NCBI RefSeq assembly: GCF_022008365.1
Contig: NZ_JAIRBA010000001.1
Location: forward strand, 165,215 to 229,214
DNA length: 64,000 bases
From: Aequorivita vitellina
GTDB lineage: Bacteria; Bacteroidota; Bacteroidia; Flavobacteriales; Flavobacteriaceae
Direction of reading: 5' to 3'
Positions 1 through 7,932 of this stretch are shown one piece after another. The translations under genes were made by a program, and so were the position numbers. The notes below the pieces were generated by a model that made no database searches, was not told where the DNA came from, and was given only the letters and a program-made list of their open reading frames with translations. Numbering within the stretch: position 1 is the first letter of the stretch; each line of letters opens with the position of its first letter.

Positions 1-2
1 AC

Positions 3-302
3 AATATTGCCTATGCTTTCCACACGCGCCCAAGAAATATGTACGACGATATTACGTTTCCTATAAAAGTATTTGATTTTTTAAGCTTTCAACTGCCGTT
101 TTTTACTGAAAGACACGTTCCAGTACAAAAATTGTTAGGCAACGATTACCCACTTTTTGCATCTTTTGAAAACAACGAGGAAATCTATCGAAAAATAAAA
201 AGCATTAACCCACAGGAATATCAGGAAATACTGAACCTGATTAAAGAGACAGCCCTTAACAACACGTATGATAAAAGGTATAAAAAGCTACTGGAGCAAT
301 AA
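3..302 (+). CDS. Glycosyltransferase, C-terminal part (starts before window)
   Basis: This frame is open from the first bases of the window, so the N-terminus lies to the left and the first internal ATG at 39 is not the true start. The roughly 100 visible residues resemble the end of a GT-B (GT4-like) glycosyltransferase: a hydrophobic helix with FPIKVFDFLSF, then a short helix in a position typical of the last part of the nucleotide-sugar-binding domain. The catalytic part is not visible, so donor and acceptor are unknown. The next gene begins inside this one, indicating translational coupling within a surface-polysaccharide operon. Confidence 0.7.
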   Translation, partial: NIAYAFHTRPRNMYDDITFPIKVFDFLSFQLPFFTERHVPVQKLLGNDYPLFASFENNEEIYRKIKSINPQEYQEILNLIKETALNNTYDKRYKKLLEQ

Positions 303-1509
303 ATCTATTTGGCAGATTTTATTTGAAACTAGCACCTATTTATTTGTAGCAACCCTACCCTTATGGGACAAGCTAAATACGTTGGTGTTGTGGCTTTTTG
401 TAGCATCCTCCATTTTTCTATTGAAGCCCAAAGAACGTTTGGAAAACATTAAACAAAACAGAGCCGCTTTTTATGGCCTGTTTGCGCTTTACTCACTATT
501 CATAGTGGGGTGGCTATTTTCAACTGAGACAAAGGATGCCCTGCGCGATATGGAACGCACGCTAACCCTCGTTATAATTCCCTTAATTCTTTTGTCTCAC
601 AAACGTGAAGATTTCAATTTAAAAAAAATGTACGTTGCATTTGGAGTGGGACTCTTTACTGCAATGGTTATTTGTTGGGTGGTTATTATTGAATCCATTT
701 TAACCAACGCTACACCGTGGGTGCAAGCTGGTTATTTTTTTAAATGGGTTTATAATGGTTGGAATGCCGTAGCCCCTTTAGAAGGTCACCCTAGTTATTT
801 TGCCGTTATGTTGGTGATATTTATAGTGGGGCTAATTCGGATGCCGGAATTCAATAAATTAAGAAGAAATAAATTTAGGTTTGTACTTCTGTTGGCGCCC
901 TATTTCCTTTTTTTAATTGAAACTAGTAGTAGAATTGGCATAATCTGTCTTGTTGTAATAGCGATAGTCACTATTTTTAAAAAGCTGGAAATCAAGAGGG
1001 TTTTTTATGTTATTGCACTGCTAATTGCATTAGGACTCTTGTCTGTGAAATTTGATTATTTAGGTTCAAAATTAACCACGATTGTTGACACTAAAGGAAA
1101 TATTACTTTAGACAGATACGACAGGTGGGGTGCAATCCTTACCGATTTCACGGAACGCGGCAACTGGATTTTTGGCGTTGGCACAGGCGATTCGCAGTCT
1201 CTTTATAACCTTGCCTATAGCAAAAATGGGTTTATGATCGCTTTAAAAAATCAGTATAACGCCCACAACCAATATTTAGAATTTTTAGTTTCCAACGGAC
1301 TTATTGGCCTTTTGGTTTATTTGAGTGTGCTATTTATATTTTTCAGAAAAACAAAATTAAAGGGAGAGGCACTGAGCTTTTTTATAATAATCGTCTTGTT
1401 TTCTGGATCAGAAACCATCTTTGGAATAAGTAAAGGCGTTTTTATATTTTCTTTTTTCTATGCGCTTTTCATTCTTTTGTATTCAAAAAAAACGGTAAAT
1501 GTCAACTAA
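268..1509 (+). CDS. O-antigen ligase / Wzy-like polysaccharide polymerase
   Basis: A 413-residue integral membrane protein with about ten to twelve hydrophobic segments and a large polar loop after residue 270. That loop contains GVGTGDSQ and NAHNQYLEFLVSNGLIGL, the motif region of the O-antigen ligase/polymerase (Wzy_C/WaaL) family. Such proteins join or polymerise undecaprenyl-linked glycans at the periplasmic face of the inner membrane. The ATG at 268 lies 35 bases inside the preceding glycosyltransferase gene and the stop overlaps the next start. Ligase versus polymerase cannot be decided from sequence alone. Confidence 0.85.
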   Translation: MIKGIKSYWSNKSIWQILFETSTYLFVATLPLWDKLNTLVLWLFVASSIFLLKPKERLENIKQNRAAFYGLFALYSLFIVGWLFSTETKDALRDMERTLTLVIIPLILLSHKREDFNLKKMYVAFGVGLFTAMVICWVVIIESILTNATPWVQAGYFFKWVYNGWNAVAPLEGHPSYFAVMLVIFIVGLIRMPEFNKLRRNKFRFVLLLAPYFLFLIETSSRIGIICLVVIAIVTIFKKLEIKRVFYVIALLIALGLLSVKFDYLGSKLTTIVDTKGNITLDRYDRWGAILTDFTERGNWIFGVGTGDSQSLYNLAYSKNGFMIALKNQYNAHNQYLEFLVSNGLIGLLVYLSVLFIFFRKTKLKGEALSFFIIIVLFSGSETIFGISKGVFIFSFFYALFILLYSKKTVNVN

Positions 1510-2569
1510 AAAACAGCGATTATTCCTTGTATCAAATATGTACCCGTCCACAGAAAATGTGCGGTATGGTATTTTCGTGAAGAATTTTGAGGCCGCGGTT
1601 TCAGATTTTTTTGAAGTTGAAAAAGTGGTGCTTACCAAAAAATATTCTTTTCTCTCCAAGTTTTTTGGGTATTTGAAATTGTATTTTCAAATAATACAAC
1701 TCTATTTTAAATGCGAAAAAAATGATTTAGTCTATGTGCATTTTCCACTGCACGTTGCGCCTGCCTTATTGCCGTTATGGTGGCTAAACCGAAAAGTAAT
1801 TTTGAATTTTCACGGCAGCGACTTAATTTTTAATTCCCCCTTTAAAAAAGCCCTTTCCCTTTTTTTAATACCGGGATTGAAGAAATCTACCATTGTGCTG
1901 CCTTCAAATTATTACAAAGAAAAGTTGTTGGCAGAATTCAACGTTTCCCCATCAAGATTGTACGTTTATCCTTCCGGTGGCATTAATAGCAAAGTGTTTT
2001 CCCTAAAACAGAAAGGTGAAAATTCAAGCTTTGTCATAGGTTTTGTGTCTAACTTCATCGAAGGAAAAGGGTGGCGTATTTTTTTAAATGCCCTTAAAAA
2101 GATTAAAGATGAAAACAGCCTCAGTACTTTTGAAATAATTATGGTTGGCGATGGACCGGACAAGCAAGAAATTCAAAAGTTACTTGCCACATTGGACGTT
2201 AAATTCAAAATTATTTCGAATATTTCACAGAAAGAACTTGCGGCTATTTATAATCAGATGGATGTTTTCGTTTTTCCTACCTATCGGGAAGAAGAAAGTC
2301 TTGGTCTTGTAGGCCTCGAAGCAATGGCCTGTGGAATCCCCGTAATTGCCACTAAAATTGGTGGTCCTTTGGGGTATATTGCGGATAATAAAAATGGTTT
2401 TCTTTTTGATATAAAGAATGTCACTATGCTAGCTGAAAAAATTCTGGTTTTTTACAAACTGCCCGAAATTGAGAAAAATAAAATGAAACACAATGCAATC
2501 ACTACAGCCCAAACTTATGATTCAGTGACTGTAAATAAAGACCTTGTAGCATTTTTAAAGAAATTGTAA
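1499..2569 (+). CDS. Family 4 glycosyltransferase
   Basis: A 356-residue GT-B fold retaining glycosyltransferase. The N-terminal half has NFHGSDLIF near residue 105. The C-terminal half has VGDGPDKQEIQ, then VFVFPTYREEESLGLVGLEAMACGIPVIAT, with the E-x7-E donor-binding pattern of GT4 enzymes, and a GG-rich loop after it. It probably adds one sugar to a lipid-linked surface glycan on the cytosolic side. Its ATG overlaps the end of the O-antigen ligase gene by 11 bases, so the two are translated as one operon. The sugar specificity is not predictable. Confidence 0.88.
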   Translation: MSTKKQRLFLVSNMYPSTENVRYGIFVKNFEAAVSDFFEVEKVVLTKKYSFLSKFFGYLKLYFQIIQLYFKCEKNDLVYVHFPLHVAPALLPLWWLNRKVILNFHGSDLIFNSPFKKALSLFLIPGLKKSTIVLPSNYYKEKLLAEFNVSPSRLYVYPSGGINSKVFSLKQKGENSSFVIGFVSNFIEGKGWRIFLNALKKIKDENSLSTFEIIMVGDGPDKQEIQKLLATLDVKFKIISNISQKELAAIYNQMDVFVFPTYREEESLGLVGLEAMACGIPVIATKIGGPLGYIADNKNGFLFDIKNVTMLAEKILVFYKLPEIEKNKMKHNAITTAQTYDSVTVNKDLVAFLKKL

Positions 2570-2573
2570 ACAC

Positions 2574-2581
2574 TATCTTTG
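2574..2581 (+). promoter_or_regulatory. Bacteroidota -7 element before the WecG-type gene
   Basis: TATCTTTG matches TAnnTTTG exactly and ends 18 bases before the GTG start. No well-spaced -33 TTG is obvious. It suggests the last cluster gene can be transcribed separately. Confidence 0.55.
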
Positions 2582-2599
2582 CATCTCTAAATTGTTAAT

Positions 2600-3343
2600 G
2601 TGAGTACCGAGAAAAGAATAAAAATCCTAAACACCACGATAGATAACCTCTCCATGCAAGAAACACTTGCATTGGTACAGGAAAAAATACAGACTGGCGA
2701 ACAGCTACACCACGTAGTGGTAAATGCAGGCAAAGTCGTGGCGATGCAGAAGGATAGGGAATTGCGCCACAGCGTAAACGAGTGCAGTATTATAAACGCA
2801 GATGGGCAATCGGTAGTTTGGGCTTCGCGGTTTTTAGGGAAACCTTTAAAAGAGCGTGTTGCCGGTATAGACCTAATGGCCAGTCTTGTTGAAATGGCAT
2901 ATAAAAACCACAATAAAATCTTTCTTTTTGGCGCAAAAGAAGAAGTGGTTAAAAATGTAGTGGAAAAATACTCCGAAATTTACAGCCCCGATATTATTGC
3001 GGGTTACCGAAATGGTTACTTTTCTCCTTCAGAGGAGCAAGAAATTGCCCAACAAATAGCAGATAGCGGAACGCAAATGCTGTTCGTTGCAATCTCTTCC
3101 CCCATCAAAGAAAATTTTCTTTATAAATATCGCGACATCCTTAAAAACGTAAACTTAATTATGGGCGTTGGCGGCAGTTTTGACGTTGTGGCGGGAAAAA
3201 CAAAACGCGCTCCGCATTGGATGCAGACTTCAGGTTTAGAATGGTTTTATCGCTTTGCCCAAGAACCAAGACGCATGTGGAAACGCTATCTTGTAGGCAA
3301 TTCAAAGTTTATATACTTGGTGTTAAAAGAACGATTTTCATAA
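2600..3343 (+). CDS. WecG/TagA/CpsF family glycosyltransferase
   Basis: A 247-residue GT26 family protein. Visible hallmarks are VVNAGKVVAMQ near residue 40, INADGQSVVWASRFLG near residue 70 (the aspartate of the NADGxG/Q region), FLFGAKEEVV near 110, and GVGGSFDVVAGKTKRAPHWMQTSGLEWFYRFAQEPRRMWKRY near the C-terminus. Family members transfer ManNAcA, ManNAc or glucose to an undecaprenyl-linked acceptor at the membrane. The start is GTG, placed 18 bases after a TATCTTTG promoter element; no in-frame ATG precedes the conserved N-terminus. It closes the polysaccharide cluster. Confidence 0.9.
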   Translation: MSTEKRIKILNTTIDNLSMQETLALVQEKIQTGEQLHHVVVNAGKVVAMQKDRELRHSVNECSIINADGQSVVWASRFLGKPLKERVAGIDLMASLVEMAYKNHNKIFLFGAKEEVVKNVVEKYSEIYSPDIIAGYRNGYFSPSEEQEIAQQIADSGTQMLFVAISSPIKENFLYKYRDILKNVNLIMGVGGSFDVVAGKTKRAPHWMQTSGLEWFYRFAQEPRRMWKRYLVGNSKFIYLVLKERFS

Positions 3344-3377
3344 ACACAAAGGCTGTTAATTTCCCAAAATTCTATAT

Positions 3378-3476
3378 ATGGATTGGTTAAAATTTTTAGG
3401 TGGTCCCGGACTTTTTTTAGTATTGGCAGTTTTGGTAATTGCAGTCGTTATTTATCAAAAGTTGAAAAAACGCTAA
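3378..3476 (+). CDS. Predicted 32-residue single-pass membrane protein
   Basis: A short open frame MDWLKFLGGPG..., followed by about 17 hydrophobic residues (LFLVLAVLVIAVVIY) and a positively charged tail QKLKKR. The positive-inside rule suggests the C-terminus is cytosolic. It sits between two same-strand genes. There is no recognisable family. The evidence is only the clean membrane-helix pattern and the ATG; codon data are too short to be decisive. Confidence 0.45.
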   Translation: MDWLKFLGGPGLFLVLAVLVIAVVIYQKLKKR

Positions 3477-3511
3477 AGTTTTCGTACTTTTTCCTGTGAA
3501 TATTTTTTGCC

Positions 3512-3823
3512 GTGAAAACACCTTCCGAAATCTTTAAAAATAATCCAAACTTGCTGGAAAACCCATCGGTTAAAGAACTGGTTTCAGAATATGAAGAAGT
3601 CTGCGATGCACTTATTGATTTGCAGCAGGTTTTAGAAATGAATAAAGAAAAGTACCTGAAAATTCTTTTACTTGAAATCCGACAAAGTATTTCGATGGAA
3701 TTAAAACGCGATTTGGAAGCCGAACGTTTTGGCGAAACAGAACGCGTAAATTTTAAAACTGCCGTTGAAAATCTTAGCGATTATATTGCTGAATATTGCC
3801 GCGACCACAAGATTTACTTATAA
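3512..3823 (+). CDS. Conserved hypothetical protein, 103 residues
   Basis: A soluble, strongly helical and charged protein starting MKTPSEIFKNNPNLLENPSVKELVSEYEEVCDAL from a GTG codon. There is no signal peptide or membrane segment. The spacing of charged residues suggests two or three amphipathic helices. I do not recognise a named domain. It is followed by a convergent gene. Confidence 0.6.
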   Translation: MKTPSEIFKNNPNLLENPSVKELVSEYEEVCDALIDLQQVLEMNKEKYLKILLLEIRQSISMELKRDLEAERFGETERVNFKTAVENLSDYIAEYCRDHKIYL

Positions 3824-3889
3824 TTTTTTATTGGCTGGAAATCCAAATCTCGGGCAATAAACAATAGTAATAAACAATAACCAATAACA

Positions 3890-4525
3890 TTACCGCGTCT
3901 TCAGCCAGCCCGTAATACTCATGCGTTCCGAAGCTTTTACCACTTTTACTTCGTGCTCCAAAATTTGACTTTCAAAAATAACAATACGTCCGGGAATTGG
4001 TAAAATATCTAAATCTTCTTTTTCGGTATAAATAGTGAGTTCGCCGCCGTTTTCGGGCAACCAATTGTCTTCGTTTAAATAGCAAACAATAGACAGTTTT
4101 CGGCGATCGTCGTTCTGAAACGTGTCTAAATGCCGTTTGTAAAAAGTGCCGGTTGGATATACAGCGTAGTGAAACTCTTTGTGCAGAATTCCCAGAAAAC
4201 ATGTTTTGTTTAAGTAATTAACAAGCTCATTTATTTTTCGAAAAAATAATTGTTCGGCTTGGTTGGCGCTATTTTCGTCCATCCAAAGAATAAAATCCCC
4301 GCGAACAGTTTTGTCAATTTCTTCGTTTGTCTTGCTGCCAATTGCCGATTTCTTAAATCTCTCTGCTTCGTATTTCGCAAGTAACGAATTGCGTAAAACC
4401 ACTACTTCTTCCGAAGAAAAAAAGTTGTTTACAACACTGTATTGCTGAACCAACAGATTGTCGATAATAGTTTCGAACAGGGGGTTTTCAACAAATTCTA
4501 ACTGTTCAAAAAGTTCTTCGGTCAT
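3890..4525 (-). CDS. 2OG-Fe(II) dioxygenase (prolyl 4-hydroxylase-like)
   Basis: A 211-residue protein with the double-stranded beta-helix of the 2-oxoglutarate/Fe(II) oxygenases. The iron ligands are visible as H132-x-D134 (RHLDTF) and H191 (LEHEV), with R201 (SERMSITGW) as the 2OG carboxylate anchor. The domain also has SIVCYLNEDNW and GGELTIY, typical of P4Hc/SM-20 proteins. I chose the ATG at 4525 because the -7 element at 4550-4557 lies inside the longer open frame. The substrate is unknown; hydroxylation of a protein prolyl or other side chain is an inference from the family. Confidence 0.82.
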   Translation of the reverse strand: MTEELFEQLEFVENPLFETIIDNLLVQQYSVVNNFFSSEEVVVLRNSLLAKYEAERFKKSAIGSKTNEEIDKTVRGDFILWMDENSANQAEQLFFRKINELVNYLNKTCFLGILHKEFHYAVYPTGTFYKRHLDTFQNDDRRKLSIVCYLNEDNWLPENGGELTIYTEKEDLDILPIPGRIVIFESQILEHEVKVVKASERMSITGWLKTR

Positions 4526-4549
4526 TTTATATTCATTTAAAAAAGCCGG

Positions 4550-4557
4550 CAAATATA
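4550..4557 (-). promoter_or_regulatory. -7 promoter element for the 2OG oxygenase
   Basis: Read on the minus strand this is TATATTTG, an exact TAnnTTTG. It lies 24 bases before the ATG at 4525 and within the upstream extension of the open frame, which argues for the shorter start. Confidence 0.6.
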
Positions 4558-4686
4558 GTGCAGAAACCAATTGGTTTTACAAGAGTTAAAAACTAGAATC
4601 GCTTATGTACGTAGCAGTATTGTTTTCTATAAAATGCGACGATTTTATTCACAAGGTTTAAACCAAAACCGAGGCGAAGAAAATTG

Positions 4687-4694
4687 TATCTTTG
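4687..4694 (+). promoter_or_regulatory. -7 promoter element for queD
   Basis: TATCTTTG, ending 17 bases before the queD ATG. The predicted leader would be about ten bases long. This supports starting queD at 4712 rather than at upstream codons. Confidence 0.6.
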
Positions 4695-4711
4695 TCACCC
4701 AACTTCACCTT

Positions 4712-5161
4712 ATGAAAAAGATACGAATTACAAAGATTTTTTCTTTTGAAACCGGTCACGCACTGTACGGTTATGACGGTAAATGCCGAAACGTACACGG
4801 CCACAGCTACAAACTTTCTGTAACTGTAATTGGTTCGCCAATTGAAGATTCTGAAAATGTAAAATTTGGAATGGTAATCGATTTTAGCGACTTAAAAAAG
4901 ATTGTAAAAGAAGAAATTGTCGATGTTTTTGATCATTCCACGGTTTTCAATAAAAACACCCCACACGTTGAACTTGCGAAAGAATTAAGCGACCGCGGCC
5001 ACAGTGTGCTCTTGGTAGATTACCAGCCAACCAGCGAAATGATGGTGATAGATTTTTCTGAAAAAATAAAAAATCGTTTGCCAAAAAACATTCAACTTCA
5101 CTCCCTAAGATTACAGGAAACCGACAGCAGTTATGCCGAATGGTTTGCCGCAGATAATTAA
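4712..5161 (+). CDS. queD: 6-carboxytetrahydropterin synthase (QueD/PTPS family)
   Basis: A 149-residue protein of the 6-pyruvoyl-tetrahydropterin synthase fold. The zinc histidines are H16 (FETGHAL), H29 and H31 (NVHGHSY). Cys25 (KCRNVHGH) is the catalytic cysteine, and a downstream FDHSTVFN supplies the catalytic histidine region. LQETDSSYAEW near the end matches the family's C-terminal Glu motif. It converts 7,8-dihydroneopterin triphosphate to 6-carboxytetrahydropterin, the second step of queuosine/7-deazaguanine synthesis. No other queuosine gene is adjacent. The start at 4712 follows a TATCTTTG element. Confidence 0.88.
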   Translation: MKKIRITKIFSFETGHALYGYDGKCRNVHGHSYKLSVTVIGSPIEDSENVKFGMVIDFSDLKKIVKEEIVDVFDHSTVFNKNTPHVELAKELSDRGHSVLLVDYQPTSEMMVIDFSEKIKNRLPKNIQLHSLRLQETDSSYAEWFAADN

Positions 5162-5168
5162 TTTTACA

Positions 5169-5222
5169 ATGTCACCCTGAGCATTTTGACTTCGTTCAAT
5201 ATAAACTTCGTTGAAGGGTCTT
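5169..5222 (+). repeat. Degenerate GTCACCCTGAGC-type intergenic repeat
   Basis: GTCACCCTGAGC and, about 35 bases on, CTTCGTTGAAGGGTC resemble the two halves of short dyad repeats that I recall being scattered between genes in many Bacteroidota. The copy is decayed and lies just upstream of the lpxH promoter. Only sequence resemblance supports this. Confidence 0.35.
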
Positions 5223-5228
5223 TTTATA

Positions 5229-5236
5229 TATCTTTG
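5229..5236 (+). promoter_or_regulatory. -7 promoter element for lpxH, almost touching the start codon
   Basis: TATCTTTG ends only four bases before the ATG at 5241. If transcription starts at the usual distance, the mRNA would be leaderless or carry one or two leader bases. The metal-binding motif begins near residue 14, so a later start is impossible. Confidence 0.55.
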
Positions 5237-5240
5237 GCAA

Positions 5241-6002
5241 ATGCAAATCCCGCAAGGCAAAAAAATATACTTTTCGAGCGATAACCATCTTGGCGCACCT
5301 ACACAAGCCGAAAGCTTGCCGCGCGAAAAGATTTTTGTGAAATGGCTAGACACTATAAAACACGATGCCGAAGCAATTTTCCTGCTCGGCGACCTTTTCG
5401 ATTTTTGGTTTGAATATAAAACTGTAGTGCCAAAAGGCTTTGTACGCGTTTTGGGGAAATTGGCTGAACTTCGTGATAGCGGCATCCAAATTCATTTTTT
5501 TGTGGGTAACCACGACCTGTGGATGCACGATTATTTTGAAACCGAACTAAACATCCCAGTGTATCACGACCCAAAAGAATTTGTTTTTAACAACAAACAT
5601 TTCTTTATCGGTCACGGCGACGGAAAGGGTCCGGGAGACAAAGGCTACAAACGGATGAAGAAAGTTTTTACCAATCCGTTTTCGCAGTGGCTTTTCCGCT
5701 GGGTGCACCCCGATATTGGCGTGCGATTGGCACAACATCTTTCTGTAAAAAACAAATTGATTTCGGGTGATGAAGACAAAGCGTTTTTGGGTGAGGAAAA
5801 GGAATGGCTAGCACAATACGCCAAACGAAAACTGGAAAGCAAGCATTTTGATTATTTCGTTTTCGGGCACCGCCATTTGCCAATGGAAATAAAGGTTGGC
5901 GAAAATTCAACCTATTATAATCTTGGCGATTGGATAAACCATTATACCTACGGCATTTTTGATGGGGAAAAATTTGAATTAAAAGAATTCAAATCAAAAT
6001 AA
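5241..6002 (+). CDS. lpxH: UDP-2,3-diacylglucosamine diphosphatase (LpxH)
   Basis: A 253-residue calcineurin-type metallophosphoesterase. The metal motifs appear in order: SSDNHLG (D14, H16), GDLFDFWFEY, GNHDLWM, GHGDGKGPGD and FGHRHLP. The GDLFDFWFEYK block and the overall length match LpxH, which cleaves UDP-2,3-diacylglucosamine to lipid X during lipid A synthesis at the inner membrane. The start at 5241 is the first ATG; the open frame can be extended to a TTG at 5211 but that crosses the promoter. It converges on recJ across a perfect palindrome. Confidence 0.88.
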   Translation: MQIPQGKKIYFSSDNHLGAPTQAESLPREKIFVKWLDTIKHDAEAIFLLGDLFDFWFEYKTVVPKGFVRVLGKLAELRDSGIQIHFFVGNHDLWMHDYFETELNIPVYHDPKEFVFNNKHFFIGHGDGKGPGDKGYKRMKKVFTNPFSQWLFRWVHPDIGVRLAQHLSVKNKLISGDEDKAFLGEEKEWLAQYAKRKLESKHFDYFVFGHRHLPMEIKVGENSTYYNLGDWINHYTYGIFDGEKFELKEFKSK

Positions 6003-6025
6003 ATCTATTGTTTTTGTCGTAGACC

Positions 6026-6057
6026 ATGTAGGGAAAAGGCATGCCTTTTCCCTACAT
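6026..6057. repeat. Perfect 32-bp palindrome with GTAG ends (REP-like)
   Basis: Each 16-base half is ATGTAGGGAAAAGGC plus one central base and is the exact reverse complement of the other, with no loop. GTAG at one end and CTAC at the other are typical of REP-like elements mobilised by RAYT transposases. It lies between the convergent lpxH and recJ stops and may also act as a two-way terminator, although no long T-run follows. Confidence 0.7.
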
Positions 6058-6080
6058 AAACAACAACGATGAACCAAATA

Positions 6081-7772
6081 TTATTCCCGAATATCCTTTA
6101 AACGTAATTGAAGGCTGATGTTTCCCTGCCATTCGTTTTCGTCGATACAATAGGTCGCTTTAAAAGGTTTTCCGCTACAGGCGATATCGCTTTTTTCAGC
6201 CATGCTGAAACCAATTCCTGTAAATTGATTTGAATTTCCTTGTTTCACAACAACGCGGAGGTGCGTTTTGTCTTCACCCACACATTTACCCCAACCTGTA
6301 TCCATTAAATTTTGGGTCATAAAAGTTGGCGTCATATTTCCCGGGCCAAAAGGGGCGAATTGTTTTAAAATTCTATAAAATTTTGGAGTGATATCCTGCA
6401 GATTTATTTCTGCATCTATCTTTATTTCGGGTGTAAGCAAATGTGGCTCGATGGTTTCAGAAACTACGCGTTCAAATTCATTTTTAAAGTTTTCGAAATC
6501 ATTTTCAAATAAAGTTAAACCCGCGGCATACATATGTCCGCCAAATTGTTCAATGTGTTCGGCGCAGCATTCTAACGCATTGTAAACATCAAAACCCTTT
6601 ACGGAGCGTGCAGAAGCTGCCAATTTTTCGCCACTTTTCGTAAACACCAAAGTTGGTCGATAATACGTTTCTGTCAATCGGGAAGCAACGATGCCAATCA
6701 CGCCTTTGTGCCAGTTTTCTTGATAGACAACGGTTGTTTTTCGTTCCTCTTCTTTATTTTGAATTATTTGCTGAAGCGCTTCTTCGGTGATTTGTTTGTC
6801 TGCTTCTCTTCGATCTGTATTAAAAGTTTCAATTTCTGCGGCAAATATTTCTGCTTTTTCTGGATCAATTTCTGTGAGTAAAGTAACGGCATGGTTGCCG
6901 TGTTTCATTCTTCCCGCCGCATTTATCCTGGGAGCAATAATAAAAACTACATCGGTAATGGTGAGAGTTTCCTTTTTCACTTGTTTCAAAATTGCTTGCA
7001 TCCCTGTTCGCGGATTGCTGTTTATTACTTTCAATCCGTAGTGGGCAAGGATTCTGTTTTCACCTGTAATGGGGACAATATCTGCGGCAATTGCTGTTGC
7101 AACCAAATCTAAATACAGCAGTAAATCTTTAAGCTTCAACCCTCTTTTTTCGGCTAATGCCTGTATCAATTTAAACCCAACCCCACAACCGCAAAGTTCT
7201 TTGTACGGATATTCGCAATCTTCCCGTTTTGGGTCGAGTACTGCTACGGCTTTGGGAATTTCCTTCCCCGGACGATGATGATCGCAGATTATAAAATCGA
7301 TATTTTTTTCAGCAGCATACGCAACTTTGTCGATGGCTTTTATGCCGCAATCTAAAGCGATAATGAGTGAAAAACCGTTGTCTTCGGCAAAGTCAATTCC
7401 TTTATACGAAACGCCGTAGCCTTCGTCGTACCTATCAGGAATATAGGTTGAAACGTTTGGGTAATAGCTTTTTAAATAGGAAGAAAGTAAGGCAACGCTT
7501 GTTGTTCCATCTACGTCGTAATCACCGTAAACCAATATATTTTCTTCATTTTCAATAGCTTTTTGAATGCGAATAACGGCTTTGTCCATATCTTTCATAA
7601 GATACGGATCGTGTAGATTGTCTAAACTTGGGCGGAAGAATTTTTCGGCTTCTTTATAGGTTTCAATACCGCGCTGTACCAAAAGCGAAGCAATAAGCGG
7701 TTCAACCTTCAAAGCTTTTGAAAGTGACTTTACTTTTTCGGGATCGGGTTTAGGTTTTAAAGTCCAGCGCAT
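6081..7772 (-). CDS. recJ: Single-stranded-DNA-specific exonuclease RecJ
   Basis: A 563-residue DHH-family nuclease. Visible motifs are DYDVDG (residues 84-89), ALDCG near 140, CDHHRPG (DHH at 164-166), and GCGVGFKLIQA near 195. These are followed by the DHHA1 domain with FGGHMYAAG near residue 405 and a C-terminal OB-type region. It degrades single-stranded DNA 5' to 3' in recombination and mismatch repair, using Mn2+ or Mg2+. The length is normal for the family. It is monocistronic and convergent with lpxH. Confidence 0.95.
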   Translation of the reverse strand: MRWTLKPKPDPEKVKSLSKALKVEPLIASLLVQRGIETYKEAEKFFRPSLDNLHDPYLMKDMDKAVIRIQKAIENEENILVYGDYDVDGTTSVALLSSYLKSYYPNVSTYIPDRYDEGYGVSYKGIDFAEDNGFSLIIALDCGIKAIDKVAYAAEKNIDFIICDHHRPGKEIPKAVAVLDPKREDCEYPYKELCGCGVGFKLIQALAEKRGLKLKDLLLYLDLVATAIAADIVPITGENRILAHYGLKVINSNPRTGMQAILKQVKKETLTITDVVFIIAPRINAAGRMKHGNHAVTLLTEIDPEKAEIFAAEIETFNTDRREADKQITEEALQQIIQNKEEERKTTVVYQENWHKGVIGIVASRLTETYYRPTLVFTKSGEKLAASARSVKGFDVYNALECCAEHIEQFGGHMYAAGLTLFENDFENFKNEFERVVSETIEPHLLTPEIKIDAEINLQDITPKFYRILKQFAPFGPGNMTPTFMTQNLMDTGWGKCVGEDKTHLRVVVKQGNSNQFTGIGFSMAEKSDIACSGKPFKATYCIDENEWQGNISLQLRLKDIRE

Positions 7773-7932
7773 ATATTTTTATAATTCCAAATTTTTGGAT
7801 TGGGTGTATTTATTAAAAAGGGGGAGAGCTGTAAAATTACAAAATTTCGAGTAGTGAATGAATATTTATGGTATTTGATAATTTAGTATCTTGTAGGAAT
7901 AATTCGCATCCTAACCTCTAAATGTTCAAAAT

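Noticed and set aside
3972..4202. Minus-strand frame inside the 2OG oxygenase gene
   Set aside because: It is in a shifted frame of a gene whose iron-binding residues are intact.
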